From: Humibacter ginsenosidimutans
Lineage (GTDB): Bacteria; Actinomycetota; Actinomycetes; Actinomycetales; Microbacteriaceae
Length of the DNA: 64,000 bases
Direction of reading: 5' to 3'
Assembly: GCF_007859675.1 (NCBI RefSeq)
Contig: NZ_CP042305.1
Span: forward strand, 186,001 to 250,000
In this document: piece by piece, positions 31,359-40,092 of the stretch
Layout of the letters: every line of letters starts with the position of its first letter
How positions within the stretch are numbered: the stretch's first letter is position 1
The notes under the pieces: model-generated
The model's input: only the letters and a program-made list of their open reading frames with translations
Database searches by the model: none
What the model was told of the DNA's origin: nothing
Made by a program: the position numbers and the translations under genes

Positions 31359-31557
31359 CGACCAGCTCGTAACCGGCCTCGACCACGGCGTCGCGGACGG
31401 CCGAGAGCTGCAGCGCCTCACCGGACTCGATCGTCACGGCGCCCGTCTCCAGGCTCACCTCGACAGCGCTCACCCCGCTCACGGCCAGCAACTCGCCGCG
31501 CACACGATTGACGCAATGCTCACAGCTCATACCGCTGACAGACACGTTCGTGATCAC
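31351..31557 (-). CDS. copZ: CopZ-like copper chaperone
   Basis: 68 residues, a single heavy-metal-associated domain. The metal site GMSCEHC lies at residues 9-15 after the first beta strand ITNVSVS, and the rest fits the beta-alpha-beta-beta-alpha-beta fold. It would hand Cu(I) to the P-type ATPase or the repressor system. It is first of the leftward copper unit, with operator site 3 about 28 bases upstream of its start. Confidence 0.92.
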   Translation of the reverse strand: MITNVSVSGMSCEHCVNRVRGELLAVSGVSAVEVSLETGAVTIESGEALQLSAVRDAVVEAGYELVGV

Positions 31558-31584
31558 TTGCTCACTCCCAGATCGACGACAACG

Positions 31585-31603
31585 ATTCTACAATACGTGG
31601 AAT
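31585..31603. promoter_or_regulatory. Operator site 3, upstream of copZ
   Basis: ATTCTACAATACGTGGAAT matches the pattern RTTCYACANNNYGTGKAAY of the two sites around blaI, 8 kb away. It sits between copZ and the divergent lipoprotein gene and would place the copZ-copA unit under the island BlaI protein. Confidence 0.65.
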
Positions 31604-31661
31604 GGTCGGCATGATGCGGGCGCAAAGGGAACGGACACGGCCGGGCTCCGAGCGGGCGCGT

Positions 31662-32177
31662 ATGAGCAGCATTCGTGCGTGCGCGAAGCGAACGTGGCGA
31701 AATCTCGGGTGTGTGGTGGTCGTCGCGGCGACCGCGCTGCCCCTGGCGGCATGCTCCGGTAGTGGCAACCCGGGTGCGGTCCACGCATGGCGTGTGCATG
31801 ACGGATGTCCGAGTCCGGCAGCCGCGGCACGGGCGAGCAACATGGACAGCTTGATGTTCGAGTACACCGCACCGCGGGAGAAGTCGGCGACGACATCCGG
31901 TTGCACCTATGTCGCGCGTCACGCCTCGGTGTCGATCGAGGCCGAACGTGGCGGACCATCGAATGTGGACTACAACACAGCGGCCGGAATCCGCGACACG
32001 AACATGCCCACATGGGGTGCCGGTGCCCACACCGGAACCTCCCGCAACTTCTGCGGAGCGGCCGTTCCGACAACATCCGGCAACACGCTCGAAGTGACCA
32101 TCACGACGCGAGACCGGACCATAGCCGACTGTGCAGCCCTCGCTCCGCTCGTGCGACTATCCGCCACCAGGCCATGA
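31662..32177 (+). CDS. Small secreted lipoprotein of unknown function
   Basis: 171 residues if translation starts at ATG 31662; upstream ATGs at 31602 and 31614 are alternatives. A signal sequence ends in the lipobox LAAC (ALPLAACSGSG). The mature part has three more cysteines (GCPSPAA, GCTYVA, NFCGAA, DCAALAP region), suggesting disulphides, and resembles small actinobacterial lipoproteins of the DUF3558 sort, though I cannot confirm that. It is divergent from copZ. Confidence 0.6.
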   Translation: MSSIRACAKRTWRNLGCVVVVAATALPLAACSGSGNPGAVHAWRVHDGCPSPAAAARASNMDSLMFEYTAPREKSATTSGCTYVARHASVSIEAERGGPSNVDYNTAAGIRDTNMPTWGAGAHTGTSRNFCGAAVPTTSGNTLEVTITTRDRTIADCAALAPLVRLSATRP

Positions 32178-32539
32178 CCTCCGCCGGCAGTCGGCGGACC
32201 GAGGCCACGGTCTTTAATTGTGGATGCCTTCTTGTCGGCGACGCTGCCTTCCAGGTCGCTGGGTGGAGCGACTGGATGGCGCTTGACGACCCGGACCGCA
32301 TTCCTAGCAAAGGGGACCCGCCGCCCCGGGCGATGATGCTCGGAGCAACGTTGCCTGCGGCATGGGTTCGCAACGGCAGCATCGGCCCGATCACTGACGT
32401 CCTTGTGGCGTGGTGTGATCCGAAGAATCCTTCCTCGGTATTGGGCCGCAAGGCTATCCCGGTCATACCGCCGCTGTCGCAACGCGCCATTTCGCGCCCC
32501 AGTAACCTCACACGCGATGGATGGCCGGAGCAGGTGCCG

Positions 32540-32864
32540 ATGCCTGTCGAACTCGAGTTCGCGGACGCCCCGGCCCGGTCGTGGCGGCGCCGCGCGAACG
32601 GCGTGGGTCGAGCTGGCTGCGGCCGTGGCGCGCGACGAAAAGCCGGTGGCGAATCGGCTCAAGATCACGTACATCGGGCCCCGCGATGCGGACGTCACGG
32701 AGGTTCACGAGGTCGTCGTCAGAGGATCTTGCCTTGTGCCAGTATCCGATGCCACCGGCGACTGGACGATCGAGCGGGACGTCTTCGATGCGAACATGGA
32801 GGCCAGCGTGCTTCCGGCGCGACGCACCTATTGGCGCTCACGTTCTCAGAAGCTTGAGTTCTGA
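32540..32864 (+). pseudogene. Frameshifted remnant of a hypothetical gene
   Basis: The frame at 32540 begins MPVELEFADAPARSWRRR and then loses sense. A plausible continuation in another frame runs from about 32608 (WVELAAAVARDEKPVANRL, then ITYIGPRDADVTEVHEVVV) to the TGA at 32862-32864. Neither part alone looks like a whole gene. I do not recognise the family. Confidence 0.3.
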
Positions 32865-33312
32865 CAAGGAGTACCGGTCAGCCTCGAAAGCGGATCGGCT
32901 CGCGGGCTGGCGGCGATCTTCGTGTCTCAAGCGTGCGCACAGCTAAAGTCGCCGTGTGCAACACGTGGCCGGCACTCCTACGCGCAGGACTGTGACCCTG
33001 ATGGATGGGTCGGTCCTTGAGGTCTGAGCGGACGCTGTTCAAGGTCTGGACGGATCCGAACCCAACCTGGTTTTCGATTGTCTGATGGACGTCGAAACGG
33101 TCGATCAGCAAAGCCTCGACATGAGCTGCCGAACCTCGTCGAACCCGAAGCGCGTCGGCGTTGTCGTAGCGAAGCTTCCACGCGCGATCGTCCGAGGCGT
33201 ACTCGGCAGTTGATGCCGAGGCGATAGAGCCCGCAGCGGGATCCCGTTCCGAGATTGTCCGTCGGTTCGCGAGGGGCTCTGTGGACCCACGGGTTCGGGG
33301 GATGATGGGCTC
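32865..33312. other. Non-coding or decayed segment
   Basis: About 450 bases, lower in GC than the rest. A leftward open stretch around 33080-33220 gives protein-like text (RAWKLRYDNADALRVRRGS) without a recognisable start or family. I see no RNA gene or clear regulatory element. Confidence 0.4.
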
Positions 33313-33921
33313 GTGTTGTTGTTGGTGACGGGCGCTAGCGGTGTGGGCAAGTCGACGGTGCGTACCTTGGTGTCCGGCACGCTGGCTCCGGTGGTGGAAA
33401 GCGTGGAGCTCGCGCACGTGTTGCCGCTGAGAGCCGCTCCGACAAAAATGTGGCGCCAGCAGGCCGCGGAGCAGGCAGTGCGGCGTGCCGTCGAGCTTCA
33501 GACGGCCGGGCGGCATCTGCTCTTGTCCAGCGACCCCGTCCCTGCCGCGGAAATCGTCGCCGCACCGTCGGCGCCACAGCTGGACGGCATCGCCGTCTGC
33601 CTCCTCGACGCGTCACCCGAAGCGCAGACCGCTCGGCTGACGGCGCGAGGCGACGATCCCAGCGTCCTGCATCACCACCATGCCTTCGCCGAGTGGATGC
33701 GCAAGGCCGCAACCGACCCGCTGCACATGCCCGAGGTGATCACCACCAACGGGTGGGATCAGATGCGCTGGGACCGTCTCGAGCGTGCCGCCGACTCCTG
33801 GCGCGTGACGACCATCGACACCAGCGAGCTCTCGCCGGCACAGGTCGCGGAGGCGGTGAGCACCTGGTGTCGCGCCTCAATAGACGGTGACATCCCGACC
33901 ATTCATGTCACTCATCTGTAA
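33313..33921 (+). CDS. P-loop nucleotide kinase-like protein
   Basis: 202 residues. The Walker A motif GASGVGKST is at residues 7-15, right after the first beta strand MLLLVT. An Arg-rich LID-like part and the DPSVLHHHHAFAEWMRK string follow, and a C-terminal helix ends near SPAQVAEAVSTW. This is the shape of small-molecule kinases such as gluconate or shikimate kinase-like proteins, but the substrate cannot be assigned. It is isolated among decayed sequence. Confidence 0.7.
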   Translation: MLLLVTGASGVGKSTVRTLVSGTLAPVVESVELAHVLPLRAAPTKMWRQQAAEQAVRRAVELQTAGRHLLLSSDPVPAAEIVAAPSAPQLDGIAVCLLDASPEAQTARLTARGDDPSVLHHHHAFAEWMRKAATDPLHMPEVITTNGWDQMRWDRLERAADSWRVTTIDTSELSPAQVAEAVSTWCRASIDGDIPTIHVTHL

Positions 33922-34254
33922 CAACGAAAGAGGAACAGCTCGCGAGATCTACGTGCGTAGCGTGTAAGTTGCCGGATCCCGAAGCGATGCACGGCGGGTC
34001 GATGACCGGGACGATGCCGGTCTCGCCTGTGAGGCGGTCGAGGTGTGCGGGGCAGGGAGTTGTACACCCCGGCGCTGCACAGCCGACCGTCCTGGACGAA
34101 CTCGGCTATCGCCAGCCAGCTAGAGATGTAGTCGCCGCCGCACCGAGTCGGCATGGGCCAGTGGATCAGGATCAAATCCACGTACAGGAACTGAAGGGTC
34201 TGGTCGAAGCTGCGGTGCACATTGTCCAGCGCATGATTTCAAGCCGCCGTCGTG
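33922..34254 (-). pseudogene. Aldo-keto reductase remnant
   Basis: On the minus strand, ALDNVHRSFDQTLQFLYVD followed by LILIHWPMPT and SWLAIAEFVQDGRLCSAGV match the central TIM-barrel part of aldo-keto reductases (LDYVDLYLIHWP...). After about 34060 the match continues in another frame as HLDRLTGETGIVPVID. The N-terminal Tyr-Lys catalytic portion and the C-terminus are missing, so this is a truncated, frameshifted gene. Confidence 0.7.
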
Positions 34255-35658
34255 TCATGGCGTGCCGGATGGGCGGCCGACCAGGTCGTAGAGATGCTCG
34301 GTCGCTGATGTCCACATCGGCTCGATCGTCACGCTCTCGCCCAGTTGGGGTGCGGCGAGGATCATGTTGTGGCCGAGGTAGATGGCGACATGCGGGAAGC
34401 TCCCGTCGTCTCCCTGCCAGAAAATCAGGTCGCCGCGCTCACGATCGTTGAAGGGCAGGAGGCGTCCTTCGCTTCTCATGACCGACAGTTGGGCGGGCAC
34501 GAAGTGTGCGCCGATGTCGATGCCCGCTGCCAGATACGCCGCCTTCGTCAGCCCGGAGCAATCCCACGAGTCGGGTCCCGCGCCATCGGTGGCGTAAGGC
34601 TTTCCGAGCTGCGCCTCCGCGAAGGCGATCGCCCCAGCGACCTGCGTAGCGTTCGGGGTGAAGCCACCGCCGCTGTCGTCCGGGCCCGGGTCGGTCTGCA
34701 CGCCCGAATCAAGCCCGAAGTCATCGATGAAGTCGGTGTCGGTGTCACCGTCCGATTCCGCCAGCATCGCGTCCGTCGCGGCATCCAGTGCCGACTGGGC
34801 GGCATCGACGGCGCTCGCTGCAGCCTTCTTCGCGGCACTCTTCTCGGCCAACGGGATTGCCTCGAGGGCGGCATGGGCTTGTGTCGCGGCGGCTCGGGCG
34901 GCATCCGCGTGCTTAGCGGTGGACGCCGCGCGCGCCGCCAACGTGGCAAGCGGTCCGTGCATGCTGCCGAGTTGGTTCGCGGCGGTCAGGCGCTGGAGAA
35001 GGTTGCCTCCGCTCGGACCGTCGTCCAGTAGAGCGCCGAGCGTCGTGGTCGTCGAGTCGGAATGGCCCTGCTGCAGTGCCACCAGGAACGCGGCGGCCGC
35101 GGCCTTGGCGGCCTTCGTCGCCGACGCCGAGATCTTCGTCGTGGAGGCATCCAGTGCCTTGGCGCTTCGGTAGGCGGTGCGGGCCGCGTCGTAGTCGTCG
35201 GTGGCGCCGTCTTTCACCGTCTGGGCGGCATCCACTGCGGCCTGCGCCTTGTCGACGGCGTTCTCGAGAGCGTCGGACACCTCGTCGTCTGCATCGGAGT
35301 CGGCGTCGTCAGCGGAGTCGTCATCGCCGGCAGTCGGTACGGCGGTCGGATCGTCGGTGTCCGTCGGCGACGGCGTGCTCGTCACGGGCGGTTTCGGTGT
35401 GCTCGTGTCGGTCGGCGATCCCGGAGTCGGCGTGGCCTCGGTGGGGGTCGGAGTCGGGGAAGCAGTGCCGATTCCGCCGTCGCTCGGCGTCGGAGTCGAT
35501 GTTGCACATGCGGCCGAGCAGTCGTCCAGCGGCGATGCACCGAAACCCACGAACCCAGTTGCGAGCACGACAACGCACAGGAGAGCACGCTCTCGCAGCC
35601 CACGACGTTTCGGCGCACGCCAGCTCGACGCGTTCGCTCTCAGCCTGGTGCCGAACAT
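34255..35658 (-). CDS. Secreted NlpC/P60 peptidoglycan hydrolase with Ala-rich stalk
   Basis: 467 residues from ATG 35658. A signal peptide (ALLCVVVLATGFVGFG) is followed by a Thr/Pro/Ser-rich and then Asp-rich linker (about 45-120) and a long Ala-rich helical region (about 120-310). The NlpC/P60 domain ends the protein: catalytic Cys in WDCSGLTKAAYLAAG near residue 365 and catalytic His in FPHVAIYLGHN near 421. It would cleave stem peptides of the cell wall. Upstream start codons exist in frame, so the exact start is uncertain. The Fur-family gene ends 100 bases upstream. Confidence 0.82.
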   Translation of the reverse strand: MFGTRLRANASSWRAPKRRGLRERALLCVVVLATGFVGFGASPLDDCSAACATSTPTPSDGGIGTASPTPTPTEATPTPGSPTDTSTPKPPVTSTPSPTDTDDPTAVPTAGDDDSADDADSDADDEVSDALENAVDKAQAAVDAAQTVKDGATDDYDAARTAYRSAKALDASTTKISASATKAAKAAAAAFLVALQQGHSDSTTTTLGALLDDGPSGGNLLQRLTAANQLGSMHGPLATLAARAASTAKHADAARAAATQAHAALEAIPLAEKSAAKKAAASAVDAAQSALDAATDAMLAESDGDTDTDFIDDFGLDSGVQTDPGPDDSGGGFTPNATQVAGAIAFAEAQLGKPYATDGAGPDSWDCSGLTKAAYLAAGIDIGAHFVPAQLSVMRSEGRLLPFNDRERGDLIFWQGDDGSFPHVAIYLGHNMILAAPQLGESVTIEPMWTSATEHLYDLVGRPSGTP

Positions 35659-35758
35659 TCCCAACGATCCATGTATCACCGCGACGGTCGAGAGAACGGC
35701 CCTCGTGCTGGCAGTCTCGCACCAGTGCCCCGGCGCGGCACCCGTGCGGAGAATGAGT

Positions 35759-36190
35759 TCAGCATTGTGTGCAGTTTCGGCATCGTCCGTGCACGGCGAT
35801 CGGTGAGCCGCCCGTGAAGAACTCCGCCAGCTCGGGCGCGACACGGGAACGTCGCGCGATCTCCTCGGTGCGCCCGCAGTGGTCGCAGACCAGCACGTCC
35901 GTCGCGGTGAGCTGGTAGGCGGCCTCGGTGCCGATGCGGATCTCGTAGATGCGCCGCTCCAGTGCGAGGGCGTGCAGCTCGCGGTAGACGGTCGCCAGGC
36001 CAACGCGCGCTCCGTCGGACCGGATCAGGGTGTAGAGGTCCTGGGCGGATGTCGGGCCGGTGCAGCGCCCGAGCGCATCGAGAACGACGGATCGATAGCG
36101 ATGTACGCGACCGACGCGTGCCGGTCCGAGCGCCCCTGACGGTCCCGGCGCTTCACTGCCGACCACGGCGCCACCAACCCTTCGGCTCAC
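35759..36190 (-). CDS. Fur family metalloregulator (Zur-like)
   Basis: 143 residues from GTG 36190 (TTG 36202 is possible). The DNA-binding domain contains GPTSAQDLYTLIRSDG and VGLATVYRELHALALE; structural zinc cysteines are in VCDHCG and RCRNC. It is divergent from the znuA importer gene, with two Zur-like boxes between them, so it is most likely the zinc uptake regulator for that operon. The N-terminal 30 residues are Gly/Ala-rich. Confidence 0.85.
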   Translation of the reverse strand: MSRRVGGAVVGSEAPGPSGALGPARVGRVHRYRSVVLDALGRCTGPTSAQDLYTLIRSDGARVGLATVYRELHALALERRIYEIRIGTEAAYQLTATDVLVCDHCGRTEEIARRSRVAPELAEFFTGGSPIAVHGRCRNCTQC

Positions 36191-36194
36191 TATG

Positions 36195-36217
36195 TATAAC
36201 AAGAATCGTTATCAATA
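36195..36217. promoter_or_regulatory. Zur-like box 1
   Basis: On the minus strand the site begins TATTGATAACGATTCTTG, with ATAAC and GTTAT arms. It matches box 2 at most positions of TATTGAKAAYGATTCTYG and lies just upstream of the Fur-family gene start, consistent with autoregulation. Confidence 0.65.
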
Positions 36218-36254
36218 GGATTAGACCAGAAACGAGAGCCGGAGTATCGTCCAT

Positions 36255-36276
36255 TTGCGAGAATCATTCTCAATAA
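36255..36276. promoter_or_regulatory. Zur-like box 2 upstream of znuA
   Basis: GAGAAT-C-ATTCTC (36259-36271) is a perfect dyad; on the minus strand the site reads TATTGAGAATGATTCTCG. It lies about 45 bases upstream of the znuA start, suited to zinc-dependent repression of the importer. Confidence 0.75.
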
Positions 36277-36318
36277 GAGACGAGCGGGAGCGCGACTCCC
36301 TGGAAAAGGAACACGTCA

Positions 36319-37239
36319 GTGAGCATCAAGAGAAGAGCGGTGGCACTCGGCCTGGTCGCGGTCGCGGTGGCCGTCGCGTTGAGCGGTTGCACGGACTCCG
36401 CCAATGCGGGCAGCGGCAAGATCGTGGTCGTCGGCGCGGAGAACGAGTACTCCGACGTCGCGGCGCAGATCGGCGGCAAGTACGTCGACGCCAGCGCCAT
36501 CATGAGCAACCCGAACACCGACCCGCACACGTTCGAGGCCAGCGCAAGCGTCGCGAAGGAGCTCAGCACGGCGCAGCTGGTGGTGCAGAACGGCGTCGGC
36601 TACGACGACTTCATGGCGAAGCTGGAGAAGGCGTCGCCGAACAAGGACCGCAAGGTGGTCGTGGCGCAGGACGTGCTGGGCCTGCCCGACGACACGAAGA
36701 ACCCGCACCTCTGGTACGACCCCAAGACGATGCCCGCCGTTGCCGAGAAGATCGCCGCCGACCTCGGTGCGATCCAACCGTCGCACAAGGCCTACTTCCA
36801 GAGCCGGCTGGCTGCGTTCAACGACTCGATGAAGACCTGGACCGACGCGCTGTCCACGTTCAAGCAGTCCTACGCCGACACCCCCGTCGCGGTCACCGAG
36901 CCCGTGGCGGACTACATGCTGGAGGCCGCGGGGATCGACGTGAAGACGCCGTGGTCGCTTCAGGCGGCCATCATGAACGACACCGACCCGTCGCCCCAGG
37001 ACTCCGCGGCGCAGGATGCCCTGTTCACCGGCAAGAAGATCAAGGTGTTCCTGTACAACCAGCAGGTCACCGACTCCATCACGTCGCACTTCCTGAAGCT
37101 CTCGCACGACAACGACATCCCCGTCGTCGGGGTCTACGAGACGATGCCGACCGGCTACACGTATCAGAAGTGGATGCAGGCCGAGCTGGATGCCCTGCAG
37201 AGCGCGATCACGTCGGGCACCTCGACCGAGAAGCTGTGA
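36319..37239 (+). CDS. znuA: Zinc/metal ABC transporter substrate-binding lipoprotein
   Basis: 306 residues with a lipoprotein signal ending LSGC (cleavage before Cys24). SBP_bac_9 fold: metal ligands expected at DPHTFE and NPHLWYD; the third His of E. coli ZnuA is replaced by the TEPVADYML motif, as in many Gram-positive relatives, and an acidic ligand near QQVTD. A classical His-rich loop is absent. It starts the operon znuA-C-B-B and overlaps the ATPase gene by 4 bases. Confidence 0.9.
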   Translation: MSIKRRAVALGLVAVAVAVALSGCTDSANAGSGKIVVVGAENEYSDVAAQIGGKYVDASAIMSNPNTDPHTFEASASVAKELSTAQLVVQNGVGYDDFMAKLEKASPNKDRKVVVAQDVLGLPDDTKNPHLWYDPKTMPAVAEKIAADLGAIQPSHKAYFQSRLAAFNDSMKTWTDALSTFKQSYADTPVAVTEPVADYMLEAAGIDVKTPWSLQAAIMNDTDPSPQDSAAQDALFTGKKIKVFLYNQQVTDSITSHFLKLSHDNDIPVVGVYETMPTGYTYQKWMQAELDALQSAITSGTSTEKL

Positions 37240-38093
37240 GCCGGGCCGACCGCGGGGCCGATGTCCCGGGCGGCGTGGTGTCCGCCCGGGGCATCCGCGT
37301 CGTGCTCTCCGGCAAGGAGATCCTCGACGGGGTCGACCTCGCGGTGGCGCCGGGGGAGTTCGTCGGCCTGATCGGGGCGAACGGCGCCGGCAAGACGACG
37401 CTGCTGCGTGTGCTGCTCGGTGTGCTGAAGCCGTCGGCCGGAACAGTCTCGCGACCGCGGAGGGGCGGCGCCGTAAGCGGCATCGGCTACCTGCCGCAGA
37501 AGGTGGCTCTCGACCCGGATGCGCCGCTGCGCGCACGCGACGTGGTGGCGCTCGGTGCTGATGGCGGCCGGCTCGGACCACCGCTGCGCTCCGCGACGCT
37601 GCGTCGCAGGGTCGAGGAGACGCTGCAGGCGGTAGGCGCGTCGCAGTTCGCCGACCAACGGATCGGTGAGCTCTCGGGGGGCCAACAGCAGCGGGTGCTC
37701 CTGGCGCACGCCCTGATCAGCGAGCCGGCCCTGCTGCTGCTGGACGAGCCGCTGGCGAACCTCGATCCCGGCAGTGCGCACGACATCGTGCTGCTGCTGG
37801 ATGAGCTGCGTCGCCGCCGGAACGTCGCGATCGTGATGACCGCGCACGACATGAACGTGCTGCTGCCCGTGATGGATCGCATCGTCTACCTCGCCGCCGG
37901 CCACGCCGTCACGGGTCCGCCCGACCAGGTCGTGCGCACCGAGACCCTGACCAGGCTGTACGGCAGACCCGTGCGGGTGCTGCGCGCCGAGGGCCGAGTC
38001 ATGGTGCTGGCGGACGACGAGGCACCGCAGCTGCCGGAGGCGGCGCATCACCGACAGCCCTTCGACGAGCCCGCCGATCGGGTCGGGACATGA
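37236..38093 (+). CDS. znuC: Metal ABC transporter ATP-binding protein
   Basis: 285 residues from GTG 37236. Walker A GANGAGKTT is near residue 46, the signature LSGGQQQR near 145 and Walker B LLLLDEPLANLD near 165, followed by the H-loop MTAHDMNV. It powers the two permeases that follow. Both ends overlap neighbours by 4 bases. Confidence 0.92.
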   Translation: MSRADRGADVPGGVVSARGIRVVLSGKEILDGVDLAVAPGEFVGLIGANGAGKTTLLRVLLGVLKPSAGTVSRPRRGGAVSGIGYLPQKVALDPDAPLRARDVVALGADGGRLGPPLRSATLRRRVEETLQAVGASQFADQRIGELSGGQQQRVLLAHALISEPALLLLDEPLANLDPGSAHDIVLLLDELRRRRNVAIVMTAHDMNVLLPVMDRIVYLAAGHAVTGPPDQVVRTETLTRLYGRPVRVLRAEGRVMVLADDEAPQLPEAAHHRQPFDEPADRVGT

Positions 38094-39013
38094 CCGGCGT
38101 GCAGAGCGTGCACGCCGCGCTCGGCGACTTCCTCACCAGCCCGACCGTGCACACCGCGCTGATCGTCGGCGGCTTCGTGGCCGTCGTCACCGGAGTCGTC
38201 GGCGTGTTCACGGTCATGCGCGGACAGTCGTTCGCCGGCCACGCGCTGGCCGACCTGGGCGCGGTGGGCGGCTCCGGCGCCTTCCTCGTCGGGATCAGCC
38301 AGCTGTGGGGCTTCGTCGGGGCGGGCATCCTGGCGGCGCTCCTGATGGAGCTGATCGGCATCCGCCGCATTCAGGGCCGCGATGTCGCCACCGGGATCGT
38401 CTTCGGCTTCGGACTCGGCCTGACCGCACTGTTCCTGTACTGGGACACCACCATCGGCGACTCCAGCAACGCGGCGGTCTCCGTGCTGTTCGGATCCCTC
38501 TTCGTGATCGACCCCGGCGTGATCCCGACCGTGGTCGTGCTCAGCGTGCTCGCCCTCGTCATCGTGGTGGCGATCTACCGCTGGCTGCTCATCGAGTCGC
38601 TCGACCGTGACCTCGCGATCGCGCGCGGCGTGCCGGTGCGGCTCGCGGGCATCCTGTTCCTCGTCGCGCTCGCGCTCGCCGTGGAGCTGTCCGCGCTGAC
38701 GATCGGCGCGATCCTGTCCACCGCCCTGCTGATCGGCCCGGCGGCGACCGCCCTGCTGCTGACCAGGCGCTTCGGCGTCGCCGTGCTGATCGCCGCGGGG
38801 CTGGCCGTGGGCACGACGTGGATCGGATGCCTGGTCTCGTACGAGAGCTACTACTGGTCGTCCCGTCACGACAACTGGCCGGTGAGCTTCTGCATCGTCG
38901 CGTTGGTCTTCGTGACCTATCTCGCCGTCAGGGCGGGAAGCGCGCTGCGTCGTCGGTCGATGTCGGCCGCCGCGCTGCGCGACGGCGTCCCCACCGCAGA
39001 GACGGCGGTGTGA
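38090..39013 (+). CDS. znuB: Metal ABC transporter permease (ZnuB family) 1
   Basis: 307 residues with about eight membrane segments. ABC-3 family features include the VMRGQSFAGHALADLGAVGGSG stretch early and the LSALTIGAILSTALLIGPAATALLL coupling region. It is followed 2 bases later by a second, different permease, so the channel is probably a heterodimer. Confidence 0.9.
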   Translation: MTGVQSVHAALGDFLTSPTVHTALIVGGFVAVVTGVVGVFTVMRGQSFAGHALADLGAVGGSGAFLVGISQLWGFVGAGILAALLMELIGIRRIQGRDVATGIVFGFGLGLTALFLYWDTTIGDSSNAAVSVLFGSLFVIDPGVIPTVVVLSVLALVIVVAIYRWLLIESLDRDLAIARGVPVRLAGILFLVALALAVELSALTIGAILSTALLIGPAATALLLTRRFGVAVLIAAGLAVGTTWIGCLVSYESYYWSSRHDNWPVSFCIVALVFVTYLAVRAGSALRRRSMSAAALRDGVPTAETAV

Positions 39014-39014
39014 C

Positions 39015-39866
39015 GTGTTCGCGCCCTTCATGATCAATGCCTGGGCGGCCGGCACGATCGTCGCCCTGATCGCCGGTGCCGTGGGGTTCTTCGTCGTGCT
39101 GCGCGGCAACTCCTTTCTGGCGCACGCCGTTCCGCACGGCGCGTTCGCCGGCGCCGCCGGCGCGGTGCTGATCGGCGTCGACCCGCTGATCGGGCTCGGC
39201 GTGTTCGCCGCCGCCGGCGCCCTGACGATCTCGGCGCTGGGCCGGCGTGCGCGCAGCGACGTGATCACGGCGCTCGCGCTGTCGATGATGCTCGGCCTCG
39301 GCGCGTTCTTCTTGAGCCGGTCCAGCGAGTACTCGGCCGAGGTGTTCGCTCTGCTGTTCGGGCAGATCCTCGGCGTCGCGAGCATCGAGATCGTGCCCAT
39401 GCTCGTGCTCGGAGCGCTCTGCGTGCTCGCCATCGTGGTGCTGTACCGACCGCTGCTGCTCGCCTCGGTGCTGCCCGACATGGCCGCGTCGCAGGGGGTG
39501 AGCACGCAGTGGCTGTCCGTGTGCTTCGGGCTGATCCTGGCGTGCGCGACCACGATGAGCGTTCCGATCGTCGGAGCCCTGCTGATGTTCGCCCTGCTCG
39601 TGGGCCCGCCCGCCGCAGCGAGGCTTATCACCCGACGTCCGGCCACGGCTATCGCGCTGTCCATTGTGCTGGCGGTTGCGACGGTGTGGGCATCCATCGC
39701 GCTGGCGTACGCGACTGACTGGCCAGTCGGATTCTTCGTCACCGCGGTCAGCGCCCTGCTCTACCTGCTCGGCCGCCTGACGGCGTGGCGCATGCGAACC
39801 AGGGGCGGCCCGGCGGCGGCTGAGACGGATGCGGCCGTCGAAGTCGGAGAGAGGGCGACGGTCTGA
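39015..39866 (+). CDS. Metal ABC transporter permease (ZnuB family) 2
   Basis: 283 residues, ABC-3 family, with VLRGNSFLAHAVPHGAFAGAAG and TTMSVPIVGALLMFALLVGPPAA. It is not a close copy of the preceding permease. The C-terminus is charged and cytoplasmic. It completes the importer operon; the next frame is a broken oxidoreductase fragment. Confidence 0.88.
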   Translation: MFAPFMINAWAAGTIVALIAGAVGFFVVLRGNSFLAHAVPHGAFAGAAGAVLIGVDPLIGLGVFAAAGALTISALGRRARSDVITALALSMMLGLGAFFLSRSSEYSAEVFALLFGQILGVASIEIVPMLVLGALCVLAIVVLYRPLLLASVLPDMAASQGVSTQWLSVCFGLILACATTMSVPIVGALLMFALLVGPPAAARLITRRPATAIALSIVLAVATVWASIALAYATDWPVGFFVTAVSALLYLLGRLTAWRMRTRGGPAAAETDAAVEVGERATV

Positions 39867-39867
39867 G

Positions 39868-40080
39868 ATGAACGGAGACACGAACGTGAACTGCGATGCC
39901 ATCGTGATCAGCGGCAAACCCGCAGGCCTGTCCGCCGCGCTGATGTTGGGACGGTCACGGCGACGCGTGCTGGTCGTGGACGCCGGTGTGCTGCGCAAAC
40001 CGGTTCGCCGACCACATGCACGGGGTCCTCGGCAACGAGAAGACTTCGACCGCGCGGTCACCGCGCGGGTCGCCGTGTGA
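39868..40080 (+). pseudogene. Fragment of an FAD-dependent oxidoreductase
   Basis: The first 45 residues resemble the N-terminus of thioredoxin reductase-like flavoproteins (DAIVISGKPAGLSAALMLGRS, then RRRVLVVDAG), but the second glycine of the GxGxxG motif is replaced (GKPAG). After about 40003 the homologous text continues in another frame (NRFADHMHGVLGNE). The body of the protein is absent. It is a truncated, frameshifted remnant. Confidence 0.7.
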
Positions 40081-40092
40081 TCGACGGGGCAG

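Noticed and set aside
31805-32857. A long rightward open frame over the lipoprotein and the following segment
   Set aside because: Its first part is a shadow of the lipoprotein gene and the rest becomes Arg-rich nonsense; only the segment from about 32540 shows protein-like text, in two frames.
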